A stretch of 64,000 bases of DNA from Solen grandis (GCA_021229015.1 CM037778.1:83840848-83904847); one strand, 5' to 3'. Positions 22,874 through 34,941 are shown, counted from the stretch's first letter. The notes: generated from the letters alone by a model not told the origin. Numbers and translations: made by a program.

Positions 22874-24387
22874 GGTTCGGTAGAGACAGAGAGCTGTTTG
22901 TTTTGAATTCATATCTGATATCCGGATGGTATATTTCTATAGCCCTTTTAGACATTTCAAATTAAAGTGTTTCACCGAGAGTTTAAACAAGTTTTGTTAG
23001 ATTTGAGGAAGAATATCTTAAATCCTTTTTAACACATAAAAACAAATTATCAGGGTTGGAATATCATCACATACGAGTATATCTTGACATCTTGTCCATA
23101 TTACTTTGGTTATACACAGTTTGACATCTTTAAGCCTTTTGTCATAGTGTTCCAATTTTCAGGAAAGAGAAAAGATAAAAATAACACTGACATATTGTAG
23201 ACTAATACAAATGTTACAGAATGTGAAAATATCTGCTATAAATAAAAGTCAAACGAATTAAAATTTTTATCTAATTACGCCTTTTGGGTTTATTTTGTAT
23301 GGATGGCAAAGGGATATGAACTGTAGTACTTTGTTGTTTTGAATTATCCATATTATTTTCTTTCAATTTTCTAATTGAATAAATTTAAAAGTTTATGTTC
23401 ATGTAAACAAAACATTCGTAAATATGTTATACAGTACATGTGATCTGATAATTCATTAATGTTATGTCATTCTATAAAAAATATTTGTATTCATTTTCAG
23501 GTACTCTCAAGAATTAGGTAACTGATATTTTTTTTAGTTTGTATAAATTAAGTAAACCTAAAGTAATATGATAGATTTTGTTTCAAAGATGATATATATA
23601 TATATATCCATATTATTTTCTTTCACCGAAAAAAGTGACCATGATGTAATTTTTACACATCTTCCTTTTGAATATGTAAGTTTCTTTTTGTGATTTTTAG
23701 GTTTTACTGAAACGCTTAAATCAAAATACCCTAAGTGAAAACTTACGACTTTCTTTTGCATTTGATTTCCATATAGGAAAGATAGGACAAATCACGGGGC
23801 TTGGATTCTTGTTTACCTTAATAAAGACATAATTCACACTAGAATGAATACAAGATCTTGAGATTTTCTTTGATGATCTATATGGATAATGATTAAATAT
23901 TCTACTGAATCACATCTTCTACTAGTGTTTTACAGCCCAGGAACAGCAGATGCTTATTTTTATGATAAATTAAACCTAAATATTGAAAATGCCTAGGAAG
24001 TTTTTAGAATATTTTATTGTTGGAGAATTAAATGAAAATCTTTTAAACCCTTCCTTCAACAATCTTAATACAATTATGTTGTTAAATTCTATGTGTGTAA
24101 TGTTATTGATATACCCACTAGACAGTTGGCTATTCTAGACCCCATAATTATACCTTCAGACATGTACTTCACTAAAGCAAGTGTTGAGGAAATCCCAAAC
24201 GAAAAAAGTGACCATGATGTAATTTTTACACATCTTCCCTTTTTAATTGAACCATGCCAGCCATGCAACAAGAGGACATTCTGGCTATACAATAGAGCTA
24301 ACTTTGATTTACTTAACGGAAACATATTTAACTATGATTGGTTAATCTTAGATAAAGGTTCAGCTCATGATGCAAGTGTAAGATTAA

Positions 24388-24541
24388 GGTAAGATACCTG
24401 TAATGGTTCCGCTACCCTTCGGACCCCATGGCCTTTCACGGAGATAACCAATGTTTCCTAATGTTTCATTAGGGTACCTTGGTTATCTTGGTAGAGGTTA
24501 AGTGGTCCAAGACAAAACGGAGCCATTACAGGGACTTTACC
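24388..24541. mobile_element. 154-bp MITE with TTAA duplication
   Basis: It is flanked by TTAA at 24384-24387 and 24542-24545. The ends are inverted repeats: GGTAAGATACCTGTAATGG on the left and the complement of CCATTACAGGGACTTTACC on the right, with about three mismatches. A second inner palindrome (GATAACCAA...TTGGTTATC) adds hairpin structure. TTAA targets point to piggyBac- or Kolobok-type transposases. It interrupts the LINE after the endonuclease segment. Confidence 0.8.
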
Positions 24542-25179
24542 TTAAGTGATTTATTTCTCAACTTTGATAAATGTATATTTCAAATAAAGAAGTGACGGTA
24601 GGACTAAATGACAAACCTTGGTATGATAACGAAATTCGTCAATTCTCCAGGAAAGGGGATATAACTAAAGCGTTATAAAATACAATGTTTAAAATAAAGT
24701 CAATACGTAGAGAAATTTGCAAAAGAAAGATTCATTCTTTAGTAACTTGGATAGTACTCTGAAAGATGTACATACTAATGATAGCAAAAGGTTATAGAGA
24801 ACTATCAAAATTCGCCATCATATAAAATTAAAAATTTATCTTCTAATATACCCCCTTTGTGTGTTCATTCTGACAATGGTGATTTTAATTTATATATTAA
24901 AATGAAGAGAAAGCCAACTGCTTAAATGCTTATTTTGCTTCTGTCTCACCAGTCAATGACAGTAAAGCTTTTCTTCCGTCTCTCATATTGAGAACACAAA
25001 ATAAAGTCACTAACATTAGTATTTCAGAATTTGATATATCCTGTTTAATTGTAAACAAAGCTTGTGGGCTAGACTTGATATGTCACAAAATGTTAAAAGG
25101 TTGTATTTACTCAATATCTAAACCTCTACATATTCTGTTTTCAAGGTCAATTAATGAATGTCAGTTTACAAACTCTTGA

Positions 25180-25331
25180 ATCTAGCTGGCTTGCGGCAGG
25201 TCGGTGGTTCTACCTGGGCGCCTCCGTGCATTCGGGGTCTTCCTCCACCTGTAATTAGCTGGACGTCGCTACATGACTGAATACTGTCGCAGCGACGGTA
25301 AACTCAAGACAACAACAACAACAACAACAAC
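25180..25331 (+). mobile_element. SINE family A inserted in a LINE, with TSD
   Basis: It carries the family A 3' part (CTGGCTTGCGGCAGGTCGGT, GGACGTCGCTACATGACTGA) and ends in repeated CAA. It is flanked by AACTCTTGA at 25171-25179 and 25332-25340, a perfect 9-bp target-site duplication. It interrupts the reverse-transcriptase reading frame of the surrounding LINE. Confidence 0.85.
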
Positions 25332-25777
25332 AACTCTTGAAAAATGGCACAAATAACCCCACTTTATAAAAAGGGTGATTAACCTGATCCCTCTTATTAT
25401 AGACCTGTGCGTCTTCTTAGCTGTTGTGGAAAACTATATGAAAGTATTATTTTTTAAAATGTGTATAATGTCCTTAACAGAAATGTCTATCAACTGGTAG
25501 TTATATATCTTCATATTTGTCAAAGTTAAGGGCTAAAGTAAACTTTTTGTATGATTTTCTGTGATATATCCAAGACATTTGATCATGTATGGCATAAAGG
25601 ACTTTTATTTAAGCTTTTTGAAAATGGTATAGATGGAAGTTTATTAAAGTAGATCGAAAGTTACCTTAATAATAGAAAACAAAATGTTGTAATCAATTCA
25701 TATACATGTACATCCAACCCTCTACCTGTAAATGCCGGAGTTATCAGGATCTGTTCTTGGACCTCTTCTCTTCTTAG

Positions 25778-25932
25778 CCTTCCAGCTGGCTTGCGGTAGG
25801 TCGGTGGTTCTTCCCGGGTGCCTCCGTGCATTCGGGGTCTTGCCCCACCTGTAATTAGCTGGACGTCGCTATATGACTGAAATACTGTAGAAGCGACGGT
25901 AAACTCAAATAGTCAAGTCAAGTCAAGTCATG
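25778..25932 (+). mobile_element. SINE family A inserted in a LINE, with TSD
   Basis: It is a second, independent insertion about 600 bp downstream of the previous one, with tail AAGTC repeated. A perfect 14-bp duplication, TCTTCTCTTCTTAG, lies at 25764-25777 and 25933-25946. It splits the LINE between the G-x-LGPLLF-like motif and the YINDI segment of the reverse transcriptase. Confidence 0.88.
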
Positions 25933-26739
25933 TCTTCTCTTCTTAGTTTATATCAATGATATAACTGAGCCTTTAATGACTTTCTCAAGACTTTATGCTG
26001 ATGACAATTCCTTATATTATTCTGCTTCTTCTGTTCCAGAAATTGAAAGATTACTTTATCATCATGTGTTTCAAATTTCTTCGTGGTCAAAAAGTGGCTG
26101 ATACATTTTAATCCCAACAAAACATAAGCAATTTTATTTACACTTAAAAAAGATCAAGTTTTCCCTAAGTTATTATTTGATAATACTGAAATTAAATTTG
26201 TTGAAAATCATAAAAACTTGGGAGTAACTCTCAGCTCAAATGGAAAATTGTCTATCCACATTAATAATATTTTATTCTCTGCTTCGACTGTTGTTAAATT
26301 ATGAGAAAATTTAACTTTATCAAGAACAGCACTGAATCAGATATATTTGTCTCATATTAGACCATTATTAGAATATGGTTCTATTGTTTGGGATGGTTGT
26401 AGTAAAAGTGAGGCTGATTCTCTTCAGAAACTTCAAAATGAAGCTGCTCGTATTCTTACTGGTCTCACAAGATCTGTATCTTTGGATAATCTCTATGCTG
26501 GGAACCATTAGTTAAAAGAAGAGGATGTCAAGAATTGTGTTTTATGTATAAAGCCATGAATAATAGTACCCCAGCATTTTTAAGTGACCATATTCCCGCT
26601 AATGTGTTTACCAGTTAAGGAATAGCAATAACATAGCTTCGTTACAATGTAGAACTGAATTTTATAAAAATTGATGTATACCCTCATCTTTTATATTATG
26701 GAACTCAAAAGATATCAACAACAGACATGATTTGTAATG

Positions 26740-28620
26740 TTTTTTGTGTATTTTTATTGTCTTTTTTATTATTCTTTTTTTCTTATCCCTATTTCTTTCT
26801 TTTTCTTCTTTCTTTATATTTTTTTTCCGATTTCATATCTCTTAGATTCTTTTATTTGGTATAACTTTAGAATTAGCATTACTTTTTGTTACTGTACTCA
26901 TGTCAAATTGTCTTCAAAAAAATTGTTCTCTTTTCAATATTATCAGTTTGCTTATGATCACACTGCATTTTATATAGAACCTTTCCTTTCACTTGTTCAC
27001 TAATATTTAGCAGAATAAAGTATGTTTAAACTTCATTTGTTCAAATTTAAGATCTGCTTAACCAATTGATGTCAAGTTTCGTTCCTTATTATTATCGCTG
27101 GCCCAGGACGGCAATATGATACTATCGAGCAAGAAAGCAACTTTTTACTCCCGCACCGCTGACGTAATAGAAAAACAGGTTTCTTCTCAGTCGGTCGCAG
27201 AAAGATAAACAGGTCAGATTATGCCGGGATCAAGCCTTGGGGAAACTGCTTTGAACGCTGGGAAATCTGGACTGGTTTATAGGCTACCGGAAGTAAATAT
27301 GTTGCCAGACAATCGCATGATTGGGCAGATTTGATTGGAGTACACCCCTTTGTTCCTTGCATTCCCTATTTCACTTCTCAATTTTGCGCAGCCTATAATT
27401 TTATTCGACAAGAGTAGCTTTAAATACATTCTTCAAGAAAACTATACATAAATTCTAATCGAAACAAGACTACAGCTAGGTGCATAAAGGGAAACATCAT
27501 ACTCATGATGCTTATATCCATGCTATAAGTGATCAACACCTGGTTAATGTATGTACAGCAGTTATTAGCTTCCTATTTCACATGAATGAAGATTTAATAT
27601 CAGCTTTGATAACAACCTCTCCTTTAACTTCAGGTACTTCGACATATAATTTCCTTTTGAGTCACATTGTAACTTTCTGTTCACTTGGCTAACGGCGATT
27701 TTTATCATTTTTTGAAATGCTAATACATGTACTTGTATTCAATATACAGTACAGAGGGACAAAAAATCGTAGTCAAGACATTTTACCATGTATCGGTGAC
27801 GTCACGCTCCTCATCTAGAGGTTTATTTTACCGGCGCTCCAATGATTTTGGCAATTCCGCGGTTCTAGTGCCAGTGCGCTTCCCTCCCCGTCTTGTTGTT
27901 GCTCTAATGGACGCCAATTATCGATTTAGATTTGAAAATAGTCTGTTTGCCAGAATTGTTTATAAAAGAACAATTGCTCAAAATCACGACATTTTTTCAC
28001 CACTTCTGAATTACCAAATTTAAGAATCCTATGTTTTTATAAGCAACTTTTATTAATAATTATTATTTTACAATTTAAAAGCATCGTTCTTAAGACTAGC
28101 CAGGATTGTGTTGCGTGTGTATCTTTTCATCGTATTTGCATTATTATAAAATAAAGCCGAGGTTAAGTTCAAGAACATCTATATCTTACAGGAGACAGAC
28201 TGAAATGTACATGTAAATGTGTAGCTACATCAAAACCCCTACACCCCATCCCCGTTCAATGTAAATGTATGTGAGAGAGGCATATTGTTTTGACTGAAAG
28301 GTATCAGGGGTGGGAATCAGAACTGCGTCGTACCATTCATTTTGTAAACAAAAGCCGCCAACTTAGAAAGCAAAAGGTATATTTTTGTTCATTACTTTTC
28401 TGTAGGAAATGCATGATAACGAGATACATATTTTGAACACGCTCCTAATTTTTCCGCTCCATACGATGTATGCAACTTGAAAAGTCATTTTGAGAAACAA
28501 AAGTTACAGCGAACTGGAAATTCGAGGTATATATATACATGTATATAAATTTCCAAATACAGATTCACGTCATGAGACAAAGTCATATTTAAAGCAAAAA
28601 ATTGTTTTCCAATTAAGCAA
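26740..28620. other. No gene recognised
   Basis: It starts with a T-rich tract after the LINE. 27727-28023 has an open frame of 98 codons and higher GC, but no recognisable domain or splice signals. I treat it as non-coding. Confidence 0.4.
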
Positions 28621-28624
28621 TACA

Positions 28625-28990
28625 AGAAGGCCATATAGCCCTAGATCGCTCACCAGAGTATAAAAGCTTATACAAAATGATTCAAGTCACTTGCTTTTAT
28701 CTAGTTTCTTCCAGCAGCAACCAGATTCAAGTTTCAGATACAAAGGATATCATCTAGAAGCCTTTTTTTAAGGGATCAAACTTGCTCTTGCAATTATAGT
28801 ATGAAACCTTTAAAATTATCATTATTGCAATATAAGAATTAATTATGAACATTAGTTCCAGAAGATAAGTTGTTTTCTTTTTTTTTTTTTTTTTTTTAAT
28901 TTTCTGTATAGAGTGTATCGAGGCGTGAAAGCGAAACTATGCTAAGTGCATATAAATATATAAGCACTTAGCCTACTTTCGCTCTCACCC
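28625..28990. repeat. Fragment of family D and a short hairpin
   Basis: AAGAAGGCCATATAGCCCTA then GATCGCTCACCAGAG is a decayed family D end. Further right, GAAACTATGCTAAGTGC and GCACTTAGCCTACTTTCGC (28934-28982) form an imperfect inverted repeat. Confidence 0.4.
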
Positions 28991-29705
28991 TCGATAGAAG
29001 AAAACTAGCTGACCCACTAGGGGCCTCATTTATCATGGGATCAACTTCCATTTTAGCAAATATGGGAGACAACCATGAGGTGACAATTTTCGCCAAATAA
29101 AATTAAATTCTTACCGTTGGTTTCACTGAAGAAAAAAAAATGAAATTCTCTATATAAGGGCGCCGTGGTCCAGTGGTAACGTATCCAATTACGGATCCGA
29201 AAGTTGTGGGTTCGAACTCCGTTGAGGTAAGAATTCTTCACGACCTTCCCAGGCGCAAAGTACTGGTCCAACCAAGGAACCGTCGAGAGGGATTGATATA
29301 AGTTGTAAGAACTTGTTTCCCAATCGACGTAAAATAAATAAGTTTAAACTAAACTATGGTATATATATAGAAACTAGCCGACCCCTCAATGCCTTGTTTT
29401 TTCTAGGGATCATCCTTATTTTATCAATTATGGTAGGCAGTCATAAGGTTATTTTATCAATTATGGTAGACAGTCATAAGGTGACCGTTTTTGTCAAATA
29501 AATCAAATTTTGACCATTGGTTTCACTGAAGAACAATTTCGAAATTTTCTGTATGGAGTATATAAGGAAACTAGCCTAGGATTTTGTCTATTTCTACCAT
29601 ACGGTTTCAGGGGATATTTTTAAGAGAATTGCTGAAGGCGCACGACGGACGACGTCGGAAAAAGGGTGATCCCAATAGCTCATCCTGAGCACGTTGTGCT
29701 CTGGT
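28990..29705. repeat. Diverged repeat with duplicated segments
   Basis: GAAACTAGC(T/C)GACCC, ATGGTAG(A/G)CAGTCATAAGGT and TTGGTTTCACTGAAGAA occur two or three times at irregular spacing, interrupted by the SINE at 29158. The end at 29640-29710 (GCACGACGGACGACG, GAGCACGTTGTGCTCTGGT) resembles a family D terminus. Confidence 0.45.
29158..29345 (+). mobile_element. tRNA-derived SINE, family C
   Basis: Box A GTGGTCCAGTGGTAACG and box B GTGGGTTCGAACTCCG are followed by a body ending CTTGTTTCCCAATCGACG and TAAATAAGTTTAAAC. It sits inside a longer diverged repeat (28990-29570), whose flanks resume with GAAACTAGCCGACCC after the SINE. The left flank ends CTCTATATA and the right flank resumes with TATATATA, so the exact duplication is unclear. 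Confidence 0.6.
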
Positions 29706-30289
29706 AAGCTAAAAATAAAACCGGTGTTTATCATTGTCTTTATGGCGTTTTTCTTGTTATTTTCATTGTCATTTAATATACCGTTTTGGTTCAGTTATTA
29801 TTATCTCAACATTATCTACTTTAAATAACATTCAACTGAAATAAAAACACTTTACAAATAGGGAACTGAAATGCTTTTAAATAAGGACAAAAAATTCACC
29901 TATCACCTTTTCGGATTGGTACAAGTGATTCGCTGAATTATGGAATCAATAAAGATGACAATGATACATCCACTTCGACTGATAACATTTAGGTCCTAGG
30001 GGGGTATTGTCATTAATAATTGTTTCAGTAATTGAATTTAGTCTCTGACTAAGTGAGATACCTAATGGTTTATTCCCAATAGGACATTAAACGATTGTGA
30101 CATAGCGATAACAAAGAGTATATAGATCGAGGAATTAAATCATTCGGAATTCCTCGGAGCAATCCCTTTAACAGCCTCGGGTAATTCCGGTAACTTTCCA
30201 TGTCGAGGTATTCCGGGTATGGAAATGCACAGGTTTTAATGGTTTAAATATGAAATGAAATGACAACGTGTGTGAGGTTTCATAAATGA

Positions 30290-31180
30290 ATATACTTTTT
30301 AACAGTGTGGGGAAGCAAGTTTGGCAACGTCACTTTTTGGAACACAAATCCGAACGTACACACCGGCATCTGCACGAATCGGGTAAGTTTTTCTCATATT
30401 TCAACAATATTATCACACTCCTAAATTTAAGACCTAGCCTACCGACCGCACAAGTTCATGGGCTTTCCAAAGATGTAAGCATTGTCTCTCGACACATTTT
30501 AGTTATTGAGAACATTCAAACAATATTTTCCAAACACACTTACACACTTCAGAATGAATTCTAATAAAACGACCAAAAGTACTATGCCTATACGTTACAA
30601 CAGTTTAAAATAGGTATTAGAGGTGTCAATGCGCTTTTACTGTTCCTAGATACTTTCTAATACAGGGATTTACACAAAAACATCGAAACCGATAGAAGTG
30701 TAAGGATGTCAACGTACACACTATAAAAGGGATATGTCAACGTACACACTAGAAAAGGGATATGTCAACGTACACACTAAAAAAGGGATATGTCAACGTA
30801 CACACTAGAAAAGGGATATGTCAACGTACACACTAGAAAAGGGATATGTCAACGTACACACTAGAAAAGGGATATGTCAACGTACACACTTTTTACATCG
30901 TACACTGACGGATATGATCTCCTGTTATATAAATTGCTTTTCGGTGGATTTTAGAAAAATAAAAGTAATATTCATTGTTTCAAACAGTGAATATTTACAT
31001 TTTATCATTGTCACTGATTTGTAACGGGCAACTGAAAGACACTTTCGTAATTCACTTTAAAAATGTAGACTATATTCACTTATTTTCAAGAAACAGTGTG
31101 GCCATACCACGTGGTACATGACATAATTTTAAGCTAACGCGAAAAACAAAGTTTGCATCGATTCAGAGGGAAAAAAACTG
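30290..31180 (+). repeat. Left arm of large inverted repeat
   Basis: From AACAGTGTGGGGAAGCAA, through ACCGGCATCTGCACGAATCG and AAGTACTATGCCTATACGTT, to GCATCGATTCAGAGGGAAAA, the arm is matched in reverse complement at 32200-32965. Identity is high, with scattered indels and the expanded 28-bp array. Confidence 0.9.
30707..30890 (+). repeat. 28-bp tandem repeat, about 6.6 units
   Basis: TGTCAACGTACACACT followed by A(G/T/A)AAAAGGGATA recurs at 30707, 30735, 30763, 30791, 30819, 30847 and 30875, nearly identical. It lies within the left arm of a large inverted repeat; the right arm carries only about one and a half units. Confidence 0.95.
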
Positions 31181-31560
31181 CTGAAAGTATTTTATTTCTT
31201 TATCAATTTTAATGGTATGTAGCGCATACGAAACGGAATATTGTGCCCTACACATAGGACCCAGCCATGATTGTACAGTTTTTCTTAACATTCGGAAAAA
31301 CCTTCCGAGTTTGTTAAATTTTGCTTGCTAACACGAAATAACATCGCTAAAAATGTTTTCCCGAATGTAGGGAAATACTGTAAAAGAATCAATAAGGCTT
31401 TTGTGTAATGTACAATTTTCCGCTTCGCATACGCTACATCCCATTAAAATTGGTGAAGAAATAAAATACTTACAGTAGTTTTCTTTTATGAATCGAGGCA
31501 AATTATGCTGCTTGTGGTAACTGAAAAATGACGTCATATATCATGTGGTATGGTCACAAT
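31080..31560. repeat. Secondary inverted repeat inside the spacer
   Basis: The end of the left arm (ACAGTGTGGCCATACCACGT, then GCATCGATTCAGAGGG and TTTTAATGGTATGTAGCG, 31095-31230) reappears inverted at 31400-31560 (CGCTACATCCCATTAAAATT, then ATCATGTGGTATGGTCACA). The arm terminus is therefore present three times. Confidence 0.75.
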
Positions 31561-32005
31561 AAGAAATACATTGTACTTGGAAGGAATGTTGATTACAATC
31601 TGTCTGTGTGTTCAGTTATTGAACTATTTTTCAGACCAAATAACAATTTATGAGGACTTCCGGAATTTGGGGCTTGGTTACATTGTTTACAGTTTGTCCG
31701 ACTTAATCACACGATTAGATGCTTGTATTTCGTTCAAACTTTGAAAGAATATACTGCATTAAATGATCCGTGAAGTCTTGATTTGGAGAAAATATGAGTG
31801 TATGCTGCCTACGTGATCTTTGGACTGAATGGGCGGAGCTTGCTTGTGGCAGCGGGTGATTACGTCATGTTTTGCATGTAGCCTTATAAAATGTACCCAT
31901 TGATACTGACTCTGAACCATCACTTGTACTGTCAATCAAACGGAGGTTGGTTCCATAACGCGAGGTCAAAGGCAAAGCTGTATGGCATGCGTGACAAACT
32001 GTAAA

Positions 32006-32106
32006 TATGTTATCGTATATCTTAAATTTTATGGATTTATCGCAGCGATCCGCTTCGCGTCTCTTGCGATAAATTTCATAAAATTAAAAATATTAACGAT
32101 AACTAA
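32006..32106. repeat. About 100-bp hairpin
   Basis: GTTATCGTATATCTTAAATT and TATGGATTTATCGCA pair with TGCGATAAATTTCATAAAAT and TATTAACGATAAC, with a GC-rich loop (GCGATCCGCTTCGCGTCTC). It may be a small foldback element or the end of the inverted-repeat unit. Confidence 0.7.
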
Positions 32107-32199
32107 TGCGTAAAGCATCGCAGTAAAACATTAAATAAAAAGAGAGAAAAAATGTTTGTTTGGTTTTTAAATAAAATTTTGAGGAGAAAATTCAATATT

Positions 32200-32965
32200 T
32201 TCACGAGTGGCGCAGAAAATTTTCCTCTGAATCGATGCAAAGTATGTTTTTCGCGTTAGCTTACAATGACGTCATATACCACGTAGTATGGTCACACTGT
32301 TTCTTGAAAATGTTTATTCAATGTAGAAATCAATTGAAATGTCGTAAAAGAAAATTACGATAGTGTCTTTCAGTGAAACTGTGGATATTGCCTATATTTT
32401 TCTAAAGTCCAACGAAAAGCATTTTATATAACAAGGGGAGCAATTATATATACATTTTTTAAACCTTATTTTTATCTTATCAAATAAATCCGTCAGTATG
32501 CGAGGTAAAAAGTATGTACGTTAACATATCGCTTTTCTAATGTGTACGTTGGCATCCTTACACTTTTATCGGTTTGGATTTTTTTTTGTTGTTGTAAATC
32601 TATGTATTCGGAAGTATCTAGGAATAGTAAAAGTGCATGTTATATTTTCAAGACGATTCCAAACTGTTGTAACGTATAGGCATAGTACTTTTGGTCGTTT
32701 TTATTAGTATTTAGTCTGAAGTGTGAATGTTTACATGCCGTTTTTGGAAAATTTTGTTTGAATGTCCTCAAAAACTAAACATGCTTACATCTTTGGAAAG
32801 CTTATGAACTGGTGCGGTCGATAGGCTAGGTCTTAAATTTTGGAGCGTGGTAATATTGTTGAAATATGAGAAAAACACTTACCCGATTCGTGCAGATGCC
32901 GGTGTGTACGTTCGCATGTGTTCCAAAAAGTGACGTTGCAAAAATTGTTCCCCCACACTGTTTTA
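32200..32965 (-). repeat. Right arm of large inverted repeat
   Basis: This is the reverse complement of the left arm: as read on +, TTTCCTCTGAATCGATGCAA, then AACGTATAGGCATAGTACTT, CGATTCGTGCAGATGCCGGT and CCCCCACACTGTTTT. It carries about one and a half copies of the 28-bp unit. Confidence 0.9.
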
Positions 32966-33224
32966 AGTACCCACATAAAATACACTTTGAACATACCGCG
33001 ATATGGATGTTAATGTGATAAATGTAATTCTTTAGTATAGACAGGAACGAAATATTAAATATGAAAATGTGTGCAATACAAAATATTACAAATTAAGTGT
33101 AGTCAAAGATGTTTGACAAAGAGAAATGAAATATTGAGATGGTTTCTCTGGATTCCGCATTTATCAGGTACACAGACAGTGCCAGCGTTGTTATGGTAAC
33201 AGCAAGCTATATTCATACGCACCG

Positions 33225-33345
33225 GTTCACGGACTATATAAGACCCTCACATTAGTTTGTAATTATAAAACAAAACAACGAGCATAAAGTAGGTAGTCTC
33301 TACTGCTGGATATGTACCAAAATTCTGTGAGGATATGGTAAGCAT
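33225..33345 (+). promoter_or_regulatory. Possible TATA promoter and first-exon donor
   Basis: GGACTATATAAGACCC at 33231-33246 is a good TATA box. About 90 bp downstream GAGGATATG is followed by GTAAGC, a plausible donor. This could be the promoter of the receptor remnant downstream. There is no direct support for transcription. Confidence 0.25.
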
Positions 33346-34189
33346 TTACATTATACTCAATTTTACCGTTGTATAAATCATGGCTTCTGAAAAAGGGTAT
33401 ATAATGTATGATTTATTGACTGATATTTTAGTTACCGGTAAGTAGTTTAGGGGTTTCCTTTTCGAAAGAAAAATGAAAAGCAGAGCAGGATGAGGACTTT
33501 GTTGTTGTTTTTGATATTACAAGGTCAAAGGTATTGCATGTTCATGTAAGTTACTATTGACTTATTATTTAACAATTGTTCGGTATTATTTGTATGATGT
33601 TAAAGGTTTTTTTTCCGGGGAATGCTAGCACTCTCGAAATCAAAATGAACTAGTATATCCCTCTTGAGCCTCATTCTTTTTTACATATCAACTTTGTTTT
33701 AGTAAACATAATAGACTGCTAAAGGCAATTTATTTGTGCAAGATATAGTCATATTTTGACCATTGGTTTCATAGAATTAAAACAATCTGTAGTGAATGGA
33801 ATTTTATGAGAATAAAATTTATTTTTTACCGTTGGTTTAAATTTGAAGATTTCTTCAGAATCCTTTGTGCAGAATAAGGTTAAATTCTTACGAAACGAAT
33901 TTTGAAAGTTTCTTTATATTTAGCATTGCAGGGAGTCAAGATCGGTGACAATTGCAAAAGTAAACATGTAATCTAGAGGGGGAAAAAAACAGGCGTCTAA
34001 CCAAATTTGGATTTACATAGAAAAATGATTTGATGTGGTGTATATTAGAAAACTATTCATCCCAAACAACGAATTCTACAAAAGTGGAAGTAGTACAGTT
34101 AACGACCATAAAATAAGGGGAAGACATGGCGACACCTTTAATAACGAGACAAATGGTTTTAACATTTCCGAGGGCGGACCCAAGTCTAA

Positions 34190-34340
34190 CGAAAGTTGAA
34201 TGAGACGGTTGTTTCGTGATAACACCACGGACCTACGGCTCGCTACAGAAGACGCCATATCGGTGCTTGTTTTCAAAATTATTCCAGTTTTAATCTGCAT
34301 GTTGGATTGTGGGAAATCCTTTGTATCATATAATGAACAA
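34190..34340 (+). pseudogene. Probable GPCR TM6 remnant
   Basis: Reads RRLFRDNTTDLRLATEDA then ISVLVFKIIPVLICML: a polar cytoplasmic-loop-like segment followed by a hydrophobic helix, as at the loop 3 to helix 6 junction of rhodopsin-type receptors. An in-frame stop lies directly upstream. It is paired with the TM7-like segment 600 bp downstream. The call rests mainly on that second segment. Confidence 0.35.
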
Positions 34341-34941
34341 GAAGAGAAACAGGGGTTCTTCAACATCCATTTTGTTCACAGCCCTAGCTATTCGGACTGC
34401 ACGATTCTTTGATTGGACCGTTCACGGCAATACTGCGATCCTTCTGGAACATTAGTTAAACAAGGTCTTGACTTGTGGATTGGAAAATTACTTGTATACA
34501 CCAGTACCTATTTTTCATGTGGATAATAGTGGTTATTCCCGTAGAAAGAGTTGTGTGCGTTATGAAACCCCCACAAAGGGAAGCGGGTTTTGTTTTCAAA
34601 GGCCGTGTTGGTGATTGTCATTTGTATATTTGCAGGCATTAGCGTACTAAATGTACATTTTTCATTTATTTGAGAATAATTATGAGTTGATAATGTAATC
34701 CCATGCGTCCGACTAACGGATGGTTATAAAAGATTTGTGGATTACATATTTGAGCTGGATAGACTTTGCAATACCCATTTGCACTGCCAGGCGCATGCGT
34801 CATAATTGGAAACACCGTTATCAAAAGGAAGATGTTGCACGAGATTCGAAGCACTACGCTCAGCGCAACACAGTGAGAGTCATTCATTACCAAGATATTG
34901 ATCACAGTCAATAGTGTGTTCATTCAAACAATGTCACCCAT

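Larger units (their letters stand above)
23600..26640 (+). mobile_element. Non-LTR retrotransposon (APE endonuclease plus RT), broken
   Basis: In pieces and in order: an endonuclease segment VGELNENLLNPSFNNLN, then IDIPTRQLAILDPIII and SDHDVIFTHLPF. The reverse transcriptase follows: CLIVNKACGLDLICHKML, FDHVWHKGLLFKLFENGIDG, then after a SINE FINDITEPLMTFSRLYADDN with the YADD catalytic motif. After it come HKNLGVTLSSNGKLS and IRPLLEYGSIVWDGCSKSEA with LQNEAARILTG. The layout fits CR1/jockey-type LINEs. Many stops and frameshifts, plus a MITE and two SINE insertions, make it inactive. Flanking ends were not defined. Confidence 0.8.

Noticed and set aside
29158..29230. Possible tRNA gene with box A and box B
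   Set aside because: The acceptor stem does not pair and the same sequence recurs with a SINE body and tail, so it is a SINE head.
30707..30890. Possible CRISPR-like array of 28-bp repeats
   Set aside because: The units are directly adjacent without spacers, and the genome is eukaryotic.
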